In this document: one piece after another, positions 35,143 through 43,748 of the stretch
Layout of the letters: each line of letters opens with the position of its first letter
Numbering within the stretch: the stretch's first letter is position 1
Assembly (NCBI RefSeq): GCF_028435365.1
Contig: NZ_JAGTJJ010000001.1
Location: forward strand, 248,001-312,000
Source: Polyangium jinanense
GTDB taxonomy: Bacteria > Myxococcota > Polyangia > Polyangiales > Polyangiaceae
Length of the DNA: 64,000 bases
Direction of reading: 5' to 3'
Program-made: the position numbers and the translations under genes
The notes under the pieces: model-generated
Database searches by the model: none
What the model saw: only the letters and a program-made list of their open reading frames with translations
What the model was told of the DNA's origin: nothing

Positions 35143-37940
35143 CCGCACTGGAGCACGCCTCCCCAAAGCTCGTAACTCGACTTGCCCCTCTGGAGGAAGA
35201 CCGTGGTCACGTACGCGCCGGCGACGGCGGCCATGCCCTGACCGAAGTTGCCCGCGGGCGGCGAGAGCGCGATCGGATCACCCACGGGAACGAAGTCCGG
35301 GCCGAGCGTCTGCGCACGCACGGCGCGCGCGCCCGCCGATCCCTCGGTCCAGATGAGCACCCATCGCCCATCGGGCAAGCCCGCGATCCCGGGCGCGAAC
35401 GCGTCGCCGCCAGGGCCTCCGGCCGGCAGTTCGATCACCTGGGTCGACGACGGGATCGCGCCCGCCTGTGCGTGGCCGAGCCGGATCTTCCACGGGCTCC
35501 CTTCGGTCTCGCGATCGGCGAAGAGGATCGCGACCTCGCGGCCGTTCCATCCGCTCATGGGCTTACCGACCTGCCCGCCGGAGCCCGCGACCTTCACGAG
35601 CTCGCCGATGGGCTTGTGATCCGGGCCGATGAAGCCGCCCATGACGGCGCCGTCGCGACGGAACGAGAGCGCGTAGCCCTTGTCGTCGGTGATCACCACG
35701 CGCGCGGCGTCGAGCGGATCCGATCCCGCGATCGGCCAGAGCGACTGCGGCGCGGCGTCGACACGATCGGCCGTCGCGAGGTTGCCTTCGGCGACGCCCA
35801 GGAAAAACGGCGTGGACGCGGGCACCTGCACGATCGACTTCAGCGTGCCCGACGACTCCTTCGCGGCGACGAAGTAGCCCTTGTCGGTGCCGGTTGGCGC
35901 GACGCGATCGATCTCGCCGCTGACCTTCTCGACGAACCCTTCGTTCACCTGGCCGCTCGACGGCGTGACCTCGATGCCGACGGCCTCGTCCGAGCTCTTC
36001 GCGTAGCCGATCGAGATGTTGCCCGAGGGGAGCGGCAAGAGCTCGAAGGGGATCTTGTTCGAGACGACGGGCGCCCAGCGCACGGGCTGCTTCGCCACCC
36101 AGCAAGGCTTCGGCGGTTGCGGCAAGGCGTCGCGGATCGCGCGGACCGTGTTCGCCAGAACCGCGCGCGCGCCGCCGCCGGCCACCGTCGGCTTGACCGA
36201 GCAACGACCCACGAAGAAGGCCGAGATCACCATCATCACGAGCAAGCCGCTGCTCGTGGCGATCACCTTGATCGGCAGCGTGCTCGACGCTTGCTCGGGC
36301 TTGACCGCACGCATGCCGTCCGACGTCGCGTCGAGCGCGGCACGTCCACGCGGCGTCTCCGCGTACGTGTACGGTGGCGGGCTCGGGGCCACGGGCGGGC
36401 TCTCTTCGACCGCCGACGGCAAGGTGCGAACCTCTTCGGACGAACCCCGCGCGGACGCTTCTTTTTCGGGCAGCGGCGCGGTCGAGGGATCGACGAGCAA
36501 GCTGTCGATCCGGATCGTCCGCGTGACCTCGTGCGGAAGCTTCACCGCGCCGGCCATCGACGGGCCGGTGTATCCGCCGGACGCGGCAGGGTAGGCGCCC
36601 GAGGTGAAGTCGGGCGGCAAGATCGCGGTCGTGCTCGGCTCGCGTGGAGGCGGCGCCGGAGGCAGCTCGTCGACGCGGGAGGGCGCCGTCACGGGCGCGA
36701 GCTCGGGTGACGACGGGACGAGGGGCGGCGGCGGCTCGGTCGGGGCAAGCGGCGGAGGCGCGGCCGCGGCGGGCGGCTCGGCCGAAGGCGCGGTCGGCGC
36801 TTGCGCGACCGGCGGATCGACCGGCGCGGGAGGCGGCGGCGTGCTCGGCGAGAGTTTTGCGGTCGACGTGGTCGACGTGCCCGGAGCCGCGCCGGCGCGT
36901 GGCACCGGGGCAGGCTTGAGCAGCGCCGACGGCTTCAGGATCGCCGAGGGCTTGTCCGCGCCCTTGTCCGCGACCGGCCGCGGGATCGTCGGCGACACCG
37001 CGGGCTTCGCGGCCGCGTCCGTCGTGGGCTTCGTGAGGACCTTCGACGGCGCGCGCATCGGGCTCGGACCCACCGTCGAGTACTCGGACGTCTTGGGGCC
37101 AAGGGGCTTCGGCGCGGGGCCGATCGACGTGTTCTCCGCGCTGGCCTTCCCACGCGGGCCCTCAGCGGGCTTGGCGGGCGCGGCGATCGGCGGCGGTCGG
37201 CTCGATCGAGACGTCGCGGCAGGCGGCTTCGCGGGGCTCTCCGCCGCGCGAGGTGCGATCATCGCAGGCTTCGGCAGCGCTGCGGCCGTGGTCTCTTTCG
37301 GCGGCTTTGCAGCAGGCGGAGCGAGATCCCCGACGTTCGTCGTCTCGTCGTCGTTGACGTCGCCCCAGAGCTCGTCGACTGCACTCGCGCTCGTCGCCGG
37401 ACGCTTCGGGGCCGGCTCGGCGACAGGAGGTGGCAGAGGGCCCGCGGGCGGGGGCGGTCGAACGACGGCCGGTGGCTCGGGGGATGCGGTCGGGCCTCGG
37501 GGAACGGCGGCTTCGAACGCCGCGCCGCCGTACTCGGGTCGCAGCGTGATCGGCGCGGCGCCCGGGGGTGCGGCTTCCGTGCCTGCGCCCGAGGGCACGA
37601 CGATCGGCACGCCCTGGGCGCCGTTCTGTGGCGCGGCCGGGCCCGGGATTCCGAGCAGTGTGCCCATCTGCCCGCGCTTCTCGGGCAGCGACCCGCCGAA
37701 GCGATGCGGCGCGACGATGGCGGGCTCGTGCAGCGGAGCGATCAGCTCCTGCGCGGTGGGCGTGACGTCGGCGAACGCGGGCACCGTGAAGGCGGGGACC
37801 CACTCTTCCATGCCCTCGCGCCAGACGAGGACGGACGGCGGGAGCACACGGGTCGCGATGGCTTCCCGCAGCTCGTCGGTTCGCACGAGCCGCTGCACGC
37901 CTTGCTCGTCGGTCCAGCGCCACTCGTCACGGCCGGTCAA
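35139..37940 (-). CDS. GYF_2-domain, Pro-rich membrane protein
   Basis: A 933-residue protein starting at a TTG after a strong GGAGG (37940). The first 50 residues are a GYF_2-type domain (EWRWTDEQGVQRLVRTDEL...VLPPSVLVWREGMEEWVPAF). A very long disordered Pro/Ala-rich region follows (about residues 60-575). A transmembrane helix (IKVIATSSGLLVMMVISAFFVG) comes next. Last is a C-terminal domain of about 330 residues with beta-rich repeats (PLPSGNISIGYAKSSDEAVGIEV, DGRWVLIWTEGSAGARAV) that resembles a WD/propeller-like sensor. GYF_2 domains are frequent in myxobacterial multi-domain proteins. It opens an operon with a lipoprotein and a porin. Function unknown. Confidence 0.75.
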   Translation of the reverse strand: MTGRDEWRWTDEQGVQRLVRTDELREAIATRVLPPSVLVWREGMEEWVPAFTVPAFADVTPTAQELIAPLHEPAIVAPHRFGGSLPEKRGQMGTLLGIPGPAAPQNGAQGVPIVVPSGAGTEAAPPGAAPITLRPEYGGAAFEAAVPRGPTASPEPPAVVRPPPPAGPLPPPVAEPAPKRPATSASAVDELWGDVNDDETTNVGDLAPPAAKPPKETTAAALPKPAMIAPRAAESPAKPPAATSRSSRPPPIAAPAKPAEGPRGKASAENTSIGPAPKPLGPKTSEYSTVGPSPMRAPSKVLTKPTTDAAAKPAVSPTIPRPVADKGADKPSAILKPSALLKPAPVPRAGAAPGTSTTSTAKLSPSTPPPPAPVDPPVAQAPTAPSAEPPAAAAPPPLAPTEPPPPLVPSSPELAPVTAPSRVDELPPAPPPREPSTTAILPPDFTSGAYPAASGGYTGPSMAGAVKLPHEVTRTIRIDSLLVDPSTAPLPEKEASARGSSEEVRTLPSAVEESPPVAPSPPPYTYAETPRGRAALDATSDGMRAVKPEQASSTLPIKVIATSSGLLVMMVISAFFVGRCSVKPTVAGGGARAVLANTVRAIRDALPQPPKPCWVAKQPVRWAPVVSNKIPFELLPLPSGNISIGYAKSSDEAVGIEVTPSSGQVNEGFVEKVSGEIDRVAPTGTDKGYFVAAKESSGTLKSIVQVPASTPFFLGVAEGNLATADRVDAAPQSLWPIAGSDPLDAARVVITDDKGYALSFRRDGAVMGGFIGPDHKPIGELVKVAGSGGQVGKPMSGWNGREVAILFADRETEGSPWKIRLGHAQAGAIPSSTQVIELPAGGPGGDAFAPGIAGLPDGRWVLIWTEGSAGARAVRAQTLGPDFVPVGDPIALSPPAGNFGQGMAAVAGAYVTTVFLQRGKSSYELWGGVLQCG

Positions 37941-38087
37941 GCGGGCCTCCGCGTGGAGCAGGTCGTGCGCAGATCGAGTTCGTGTCGGGCGAGCACCTCG
38001 CGCGAATCGTACAGCGACCCCTGCGACGTTGCGCGGAATTTCGTTCGCCGCGACGCAACTCGGGGCCTTTGGCTTCGATGTTCGGGC

Positions 38088-38777
38088 ATGCCCCTCTTGC
38101 GTCCCTTCGTTCTCGCGTTCCTGGCCGCGCGTGCGATCGCCCGCGCCCTGCTCGACACCCTCAGCCCTCCGGCCTGCGCGGCCTGCGATGCGCCCGTGCG
38201 CCGCGACCGCGTCTTTTGCCAGCCGTGCGCGGCGACCGTCGTCCGAACCGCGAACACGCCCGACGAGCCGCTCGCGTTCGCCGCGTTCGGAGGCGCCCTC
38301 GCGGCCGCGCTGAAGCGGTTCAAGTACGGGGAGCGGCCCGATCTCGGGCGCCCGCTCGGCCATCTCCTGCGCGGGCTCGTGCGGGAGGAGGCGCCTGTCG
38401 TGGACCTCGTGATCCCCGTACCGCTACATCCGCGAAGGCTCGCGGAGCGCGGCTACAACCAGGCGGCGCTGCTCGCGCATGCAGCCGCCGACGAGCTCGG
38501 CGTGCCTCTCGCGGCGCGCGCGCTCGTGCGGCTTCGGAACACGCCGCAGCAGGCGACCCTCGGACGCGCCGAGCGACGCACGAACGTCGCGCGAGCGTTC
38601 GTCGTGCGAGCCCCACGAGCCGTACGAGGTCGCAGAATCCTCCTCGTCGACGACGTCGCCACCACGGGAGCCACGTTCTCGGCCTGCCGCGATGCGCTCG
38701 TCGAGGCGGGCGCGCGCGACGTGATCACCTTCTGCCTCGCCCGCACGGGCGAACCTTCCCCCGCGGCTCCCGCTTAA
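38088..38777 (+). CDS. comF: ComF-family phosphoribosyltransferase-like protein
   Basis: A 229-residue protein. An N-terminal zinc motif CAACDAPVRRDRVFCQPC (about residues 30-47) is followed by a type I phosphoribosyltransferase domain with VIPVPLHPRRLAERGYNQ and the PRPP loop RILLVDDVATTGATFSAC. ComF homologs act in DNA uptake and possibly in nucleotide salvage, though function is not settled. The start is the ATG at 38088 (MPLLRPF). It is divergent from the GYF protein and its TAA overlaps the stop of the convergent pseudokinase in the palindrome TTAA (38774-38777). Confidence 0.85.
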   Translation: MPLLRPFVLAFLAARAIARALLDTLSPPACAACDAPVRRDRVFCQPCAATVVRTANTPDEPLAFAAFGGALAAALKRFKYGERPDLGRPLGHLLRGLVREEAPVVDLVIPVPLHPRRLAERGYNQAALLAHAAADELGVPLAARALVRLRNTPQQATLGRAERRTNVARAFVVRAPRAVRGRRILLVDDVATTGATFSACRDALVEAGARDVITFCLARTGEPSPAAPA

Positions 38778-41344
38778 CGCTTCTTCTTCCGCGGCACCTG
38801 CGGCGGCGGCCTGCCAGGAACGACCTCGATCCGGAGCATTTCCTGGCAAGGCACGAGCACCGTCTCCCCTGCCGAGAGCCACTCCGGATAGCGCCCTTCG
38901 GCCGAGCTCGACACGCGCACGAACTTGCTGCCGCACGGCGCCTGGAACGTCTCGTTCGTGCGGCCGAGCTTCTTTCCGCTCACGTACACGTTTCCCTCCG
39001 AGGGAAACACCACCGTCAAGAGCCCGTATCCCGCGGGAGGCGGCGAGGGCGCGGTGGACGGCGGCGCGACGGCGGAGTCGGACGGCTGGGTCTCGGGCGT
39101 CGAAAGCGGAGGCTTGGCCGAGGTCGACGCCGAGGCGCCGGCGTTCGGATTCGCGTCCGGATCCGAGCCGCCCGTGAGCATCACGACGGCCCCCGCGGTG
39201 ATCAACGCGACCGCGCCTCCTGCGATCGCAAGCGCAAGCGGCGGCGGTCGCTTCTTTCGACTGGCGGGTTGCGCCGGTGCGAGCGCGGGCTCGGCAGCGG
39301 GTGCGGCTGGGGGCGCGGAGGCGGAGACGGCCGCAGGAGCCGCAGGAGGCGCGGACTTGGAAACGGCCCCCGGCGCGGACGGCGCCGCCGGCGTCCCAAA
39401 CCGAGGCAACCCCGGAGGTGCGCCCATCGGTGGCGCCACGGGCGGCGCGGCCATCGGCGGCGGCACCGGCGGCGCGGCCATCGGCGGCGGCTTCGGCGCG
39501 GCCGGCGGCACGGGCGGCGGCGCGAACGCCGGCAACGCAGGCGGCGCCGCGGGCGTCGGCTCCGGCAGCTTCGGCAGCGCCATCACCGTGTCCGCGAGCT
39601 CCAGCCGCTTGCCCCCCACCTTCCCTGCGGCCGCCGGATCGAGCACCTCCGGCAGCGTCGGCGGCACGGCCTTGGGCGCACCTGCACCCAGATCGGCCGG
39701 CGCAGCGTCGACTTTCCCCGCTCCGGGCGTGAGCGGGGGAGGAACGGGCGCGACCCTCCCCGCTCCGGGCGTGAGCTTGGAAGGACCGGGGACGACTTTG
39801 TCCGCGCTGCCCGCGATTTTCGGCCCCGGCGGGACGACCTTCTCCGTCCCGGTCAGCACCTTCGCCGGTCCAGGCATGACCTTGCCCGATCCGAGCGTGG
39901 GCGGACCTGGTGGAGGCGTCACCCTGTCTTTTCGCGCCGTGACCTGATCGGGTTCGGTGATCGCCAGCGCGGCCTTCTCCCGCTCCTCCGCGGAAAACCC
40001 CATCGCCGCCAGGCTGATGCCCGAGCGCGACGTCGCGTCCTCGAAGAGCTGGTCGAACAGCTCCTCGTCCGGCACCGACTCCTTCCACTCGCTCTCGGGC
40101 ACCACGGCCCCGAGCGGCGCCGCGATCGTCGGCTTCGACGGCCCTCGCGCCGCGCCCGCCGGGGTCTGCGCCGGCCGCACCGTGGGCGCCTCCGGCTGCA
40201 CATCCGCCTCGGCCTCGACCACCGCGAGCGGCAGCTTCGGCGGACCCGGCACGCGCTCGGCGAGGGCCCGCAAGAGCGGGTACACCGAGGCCGGCCCATC
40301 ACCGCCGTCCCCGGGTCGTTCCGACAAACGCCCCGGCGGCCGCGAAGGCGGCGCCGACAGCCTCTGCTTGCTCGACGGCGGCGGCTTCGCGGGCCGCACC
40401 GACTCGAGCGGCAACCGCCGCCGCGGAACGTCCCCTTCGGTCGCCTTCGACCGCGGCCCCTTGAGCGGCGCGACCTTCTCTTCGAGGTCCTTCTGCCCCT
40501 CCTCGATCCCCCGCGCCTTGTTCAGGACCCGCTCGAGCTCCTGGCACGACACCTTGCGTTTGTCCGGGGACGGCTCCAGCGCCGCGTCGATCGCGTTCGT
40601 CAGCTCCTTCGGCAGATCCGACCGCAGCACGGCGAGCGGCATCGGCCTCGTGCCCACCTCGGGCGGCTTCGTCCCCGCGTAGAGCGACCAGAGCAGGACC
40701 CCGAGCCCGTACACGTCCGCCTTTGGCGTCACGCGTTCGCCGCGCGCCTGCTCCGGCGCCATGAACCCCGGCGCGCCCTTGATCACGAACGCCACCGTGT
40801 CCGGGCTCCGCCCGAGGATCTTCCCGAGCCCGAACCCCGTCAGCCGCACCTGACCGTCCCACCCGATCAGCACGTTCTCTGGGTGCATCGTCCGGTGAAT
40901 CACGGGCGTCGGCGTCCCCTCCTCGTCCTTCGCCGCGTGCGCGTGCGCGAGCGCGCCGCCGAGCGCGCGGCCGATGAACGCGATGGTCCGGTCGTCGAGC
41001 TTCGACTTCTGCCGCCCGAGCACGTCCTGCAGCCGATCGAGCGTCACGCCTTCCACGTGCTCGAGCACCAGCACGAGGTGCTTATCGTGCTCGAAGAAGT
41101 CGAACATCCGCTGGATCGACGGGTGGTTCAGCACCGCGCAGATCGCCGCCTCGCGCACGAGCTCCTCGGCGAAGTGCGCGTCGCCCTCGATCGTGTTCCG
41201 GACGAGCTTCAGCGTGCAGAGCCGCGAGAAGCCCATCGGGCCTTCCATGCGTCCGACGTACACGTCCGCCGAGCCCACTCCGGACAACCTTCGGAGCACT
41301 TTGTACGCCCCGATACGCTCGGGAACGGGCTCACTCGGGAACAT
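38774..41344 (-). CDS. transmembrane Ser/Thr pseudokinase with PEGA-like tail
   Basis: An 856-residue protein starting MFPSEPVPERIGAYKVL (41344; 41356 also possible). The N-terminal domain (about residues 10-280) follows the protein kinase fold with the VAIK-type lysine K46 (CTLKLV). Its catalytic loop reads HRTMHPEN (T152 in place of the catalytic Asp) and the DFG motif reads GFG (G170 in place of Asp), so catalysis is very unlikely. A long Pro/Ala/Gly-rich region (about residues 310-700) leads to a transmembrane helix (PPLALAIAGGAVALITAGAV). A PEGA-like domain (GYGLLTVVFPSEGNVYVSGKKLG) closes the protein. It probably acts as a scaffold or allosteric partner of active kinases. It shares a promoter region with the polysaccharide deacetylase. 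Confidence 0.85.
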   Translation of the reverse strand: MFPSEPVPERIGAYKVLRRLSGVGSADVYVGRMEGPMGFSRLCTLKLVRNTIEGDAHFAEELVREAAICAVLNHPSIQRMFDFFEHDKHLVLVLEHVEGVTLDRLQDVLGRQKSKLDDRTIAFIGRALGGALAHAHAAKDEEGTPTPVIHRTMHPENVLIGWDGQVRLTGFGLGKILGRSPDTVAFVIKGAPGFMAPEQARGERVTPKADVYGLGVLLWSLYAGTKPPEVGTRPMPLAVLRSDLPKELTNAIDAALEPSPDKRKVSCQELERVLNKARGIEEGQKDLEEKVAPLKGPRSKATEGDVPRRRLPLESVRPAKPPPSSKQRLSAPPSRPPGRLSERPGDGGDGPASVYPLLRALAERVPGPPKLPLAVVEAEADVQPEAPTVRPAQTPAGAARGPSKPTIAAPLGAVVPESEWKESVPDEELFDQLFEDATSRSGISLAAMGFSAEEREKAALAITEPDQVTARKDRVTPPPGPPTLGSGKVMPGPAKVLTGTEKVVPPGPKIAGSADKVVPGPSKLTPGAGRVAPVPPPLTPGAGKVDAAPADLGAGAPKAVPPTLPEVLDPAAAGKVGGKRLELADTVMALPKLPEPTPAAPPALPAFAPPPVPPAAPKPPPMAAPPVPPPMAAPPVAPPMGAPPGLPRFGTPAAPSAPGAVSKSAPPAAPAAVSASAPPAAPAAEPALAPAQPASRKKRPPPLALAIAGGAVALITAGAVVMLTGGSDPDANPNAGASASTSAKPPLSTPETQPSDSAVAPPSTAPSPPPAGYGLLTVVFPSEGNVYVSGKKLGRTNETFQAPCGSKFVRVSSSAEGRYPEWLSAGETVLVPCQEMLRIEVVPGRPPPQVPRKKKR

Positions 41345-41517
41345 TGGCGCGATCATACCGGAGCCGAGTCGTCTTCCCCAAATCGCAGGCACGCTGTCGG
41401 CGGATCCTGTCCGCCCGCGCAGGTCCCACACCGCTACAGACGGAAAAATCGGGCCAAACGAGCACAACCGTGGGGCACGGGCACTTCGCAGAAAGTGTGC
41501 TGAACTACATCACCTCG

Positions 41518-42558
41518 ATGTACCTCGACCCCGTGCGCCCCACGGCGTGGCCTTCCAAGCGTGCGCGGCTCGCGCGTGCGCTCGACACGCTGGGAATCTT
41601 GGACCGGCTGCTCTCCATGCGGACGAAGCTCGCCACGCGATCGCTCATGGTGCTCACGTACCATCGGATCGCCGACGCCGCGGCCGTGGGGGAGCTCGAC
41701 GCCGACGTGCGCGAGACCGACGCGCGCGGGCTCGCCGAGCAGATCAAGGTGGTGAAGCAGCACGGCGCGTTCGTGTCGCTGCCCGACGTGCGGCGCTTCC
41801 TCCGGGGCGGGCCGCTGCCCGCGAACGCCGTGATGCTGGCCTTCGACGACGGCTATCGCGATTGCCATGACGTCGCGCTGCCCATTCTGAAGAAAGCCGG
41901 CGCGACCGCGACGTTCTTCGTCCCCACGGCCTTCCCCGACGCGGGGCGCATGTTCTGGTGGGATCGCATCGCGCTGCTCCTCCGGCGCTGCCAGAAGCGC
42001 ACGCTCGTGCTCACGTATCCGCGCCCGATCGTGCTCGACCTCGGGCGTGATCCCGCCGCCGCCAAGCGCTTCTTGCTCGGGCTCGTCAAGCGCACGCCGG
42101 GACTCGATCTCGCGCGCTTCTTCGAGGAGCTCTCGCGCGCCGTCGACGTCACGCTCGACCCCGCGGAGGAGCGTTCGATCGCGACGCGCACCATCATGAG
42201 CTTCCGCGAGGTCCGGGCGCTCGCGGACGCCGGGATGAGCGTCGCCTCGCATTCGCACGAGCACCGCGTGATCGCCACGATGACGCCCGACGAAGCGCTC
42301 TCCGATCTCGGACGATCGCGCCGCGTGCTCTCCGACGTGCTCGAAGAGGACGTGCGCACCGTGGCGTATCCCGTGGGCCATCAGGTGCAGGGGCCGTTCC
42401 TGCGTGTCGCTCGCGACGCGGGCTTCGACCTCGGCTTCACGAACGCGACGGGCTTCTGCATGCGCGACCGAGCGGACCCGCTCAACGTCCCGCGGATCGC
42501 GATGGGCCCCGAGTTCGAAGGACCGCTCTTCAAAGCGCTGATGATCGCGCGGCCTTGA
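41518..42558 (+). CDS. polysaccharide deacetylase (NodB-like)
   Basis: A 346-residue NodB-fold deacetylase. The domain begins LMVLTYHRIAD, continues VMLAFDDGYRDCHDVALPILKKAG (the catalytic Asp-Asp with metal ligands) and has the SHSHEHRVIATM histidine pair. Members remove acetyl groups from chitin-like oligosaccharides, peptidoglycan or exopolysaccharide. The start is uncertain: 41518 gives MYLDPVRPT, GTG at 41497 or further upstream is possible. No clear signal peptide is visible. A T-rich run and a palindromic element follow its stop. Confidence 0.82.
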   Translation: MYLDPVRPTAWPSKRARLARALDTLGILDRLLSMRTKLATRSLMVLTYHRIADAAAVGELDADVRETDARGLAEQIKVVKQHGAFVSLPDVRRFLRGGPLPANAVMLAFDDGYRDCHDVALPILKKAGATATFFVPTAFPDAGRMFWWDRIALLLRRCQKRTLVLTYPRPIVLDLGRDPAAAKRFLLGLVKRTPGLDLARFFEELSRAVDVTLDPAEERSIATRTIMSFREVRALADAGMSVASHSHEHRVIATMTPDEALSDLGRSRRVLSDVLEEDVRTVAYPVGHQVQGPFLRVARDAGFDLGFTNATGFCMRDRADPLNVPRIAMGPEFEGPLFKALMIARP

Positions 42559-42573
42559 GGTTTTTTTCGACGC

Positions 42574-42612
42574 TCGGGGGCTACGCTCGGACACGCCGAG
42601 CTACGCCCCCGA
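42574..42612. repeat. 39-bp palindromic REP-like element (copy 1)
   Basis: TCGGGGGC and GCCCCCGA are the outer arms; CTCGG and CCGAG the inner arms around the 5-base loop ACACG. It lies just after the deacetylase stop, in the gap before the next gene. The layout (GGGGC-x4-CTCGG-N5-CCGAG-x4-GCCCC) is shared with the two copies at 52523-52609. Possibly a transcript-end hairpin or a REP family member. Confidence 0.6.
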
Positions 42613-42726
42613 ACCCCCTTGCAGCCCGGACGTCCTCTCGAAAGCGGCTCCGATCTGCCCATCACCGAGGCCCGTTGTTTGCCCCCTCTCGTCCGTGGGC
42701 TTCCGCCCGGGAAGGTCAGGTGGCTC

Positions 42727-43428
42727 GTGTCACGCAAACTCCGTCGTCGCTCCCTCGGCGCTCTCCTGCTTTCGCTCGCCACGGCCTCCGCCGCCTTCGC
42801 GGCGGCCGGTTGTGGAGCCGCGCCGAAGGGAAACCGGGCCGCCCGCTCGGCGAATCCGAACATCGTGAAGGTCGCGGGAACCACCGAAGATCCGGCCGTC
42901 GTGGAAGCGGCCGACGAACGAGCCGCGCAGCGCGTCTGGTGCGAGTACCTCGAAGCGCTCTACCACCGCGCCACGGGCGACAAGGAGCGCTGGCCGAGCC
43001 GGGACGAGTGCATCGAGGCGAAGACGATGGCGTCGCCGGAGATGCTACGGCGCACGGCGAGCTGCTCGCGCGCCGCGCTCGACAAGTTCGACGGCGACCC
43101 GTTCACGAGCGCCTACGCGGCCGAGGTGAGCCGCTGCGGCTCGTCCGCGCTCGACGCGGTGGAGGTGAGGGTCGAGGAGATCACGCCGTACGTCACGGCG
43201 ATCTGCGGGCGCATGGCCCGTTGCGGCGAGGCCACGTACGACGAGTGCCGGGGCGAGCTCGGCAATGGCCTCGCGCCGCACCTCGAGCGCGCTGTCGGCG
43301 CGATGAACCGGCGCGGCCGCATGGCGTTCGAGGTTTGCCTGAAAAACCTCTCGTGTGGAGATGTCGGCTCGCAGGTCGTCAGTTGCCTCGAACCCATCAT
43401 GGAAGGCCTGCTCTGGCTGCCTGGCTAA
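42727..43428 (+). CDS. Cys-rich lipoprotein, unknown function
   Basis: A 233-residue protein with a GTG start (VSRKLRRRSLGALLLSLATASAAFAAAGC), giving a signal peptide with lipobox AAGC. The body carries about ten cysteines (RVWCEYLEALYHR, RDECIEAK, TASCSRAAL, SRCGSS, AICGRMARCGEATYDECRG, EVCLKNLSCGDV, SCLEP), suggesting several disulfides in the periplasm or on the surface. No recognised domain. The ORF upstream to 42619 is a fusion of non-coding sequence. Confidence 0.7.
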   Translation: MSRKLRRRSLGALLLSLATASAAFAAAGCGAAPKGNRAARSANPNIVKVAGTTEDPAVVEAADERAAQRVWCEYLEALYHRATGDKERWPSRDECIEAKTMASPEMLRRTASCSRAALDKFDGDPFTSAYAAEVSRCGSSALDAVEVRVEEITPYVTAICGRMARCGEATYDECRGELGNGLAPHLERAVGAMNRRGRMAFEVCLKNLSCGDVGSQVVSCLEPIMEGLLWLPG

Positions 43429-43455
43429 CGCGCTCCTGGGTTATGCTGAGCGGGT

Positions 43456-43746
43456 ATGGGTAAAAATGTCATCGTGTCGGAGGAGACGCTCCGGGATCTC
43501 CTGGAGGCGCACGCATCTCTTTCGGCCTGGTATTACGAGCTCTCGGCCGCGCTCGCGACGGCCGGGGCCTCGGCGCGGTCGCCCGACGACACCTCCCGCG
43601 CGGCGTTCGTCGAGGGGATCGGCAAGATGTTCCCCGAGGTCGCGCAGGTCGCCGCCTCGATCCGCGTGCCCCGCCCCTTCGTCCCGCCCCCGCCGCGCGT
43701 CTCGATTCCGGTCCCCGCCCTGGTCCCGGACGATCAAAAGCGCTGA
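43456..43746 (+). CDS. small hypothetical protein
   Basis: A 96-residue protein: MGKNVIVSEETLRDLLEAHASLSAWYYELS opens with a helical region, and the C-terminus is Pro-rich (RVPRPFVPPPPRVSIPVPALVPDD). No domain, signal peptide or membrane segment. Third-position GC bias matches the neighbours, which supports a real gene, but there is no functional clue. The stop lies three bases before the convergent HupE/UreJ gene stop (43749). Confidence 0.55.
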   Translation: MGKNVIVSEETLRDLLEAHASLSAWYYELSAALATAGASARSPDDTSRAAFVEGIGKMFPEVAQVAASIRVPRPFVPPPPRVSIPVPALVPDDQKR

Positions 43747-43748
43747 CG

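Noticed and set aside
37982..41503. A 1173-residue open frame on the plus strand across comF and the pseudokinase
   Set aside because: Composition is Arg-rich and low in hydrophobics, with no recognised motif; comF in another frame and the pseudokinase on the other strand explain the sequence.
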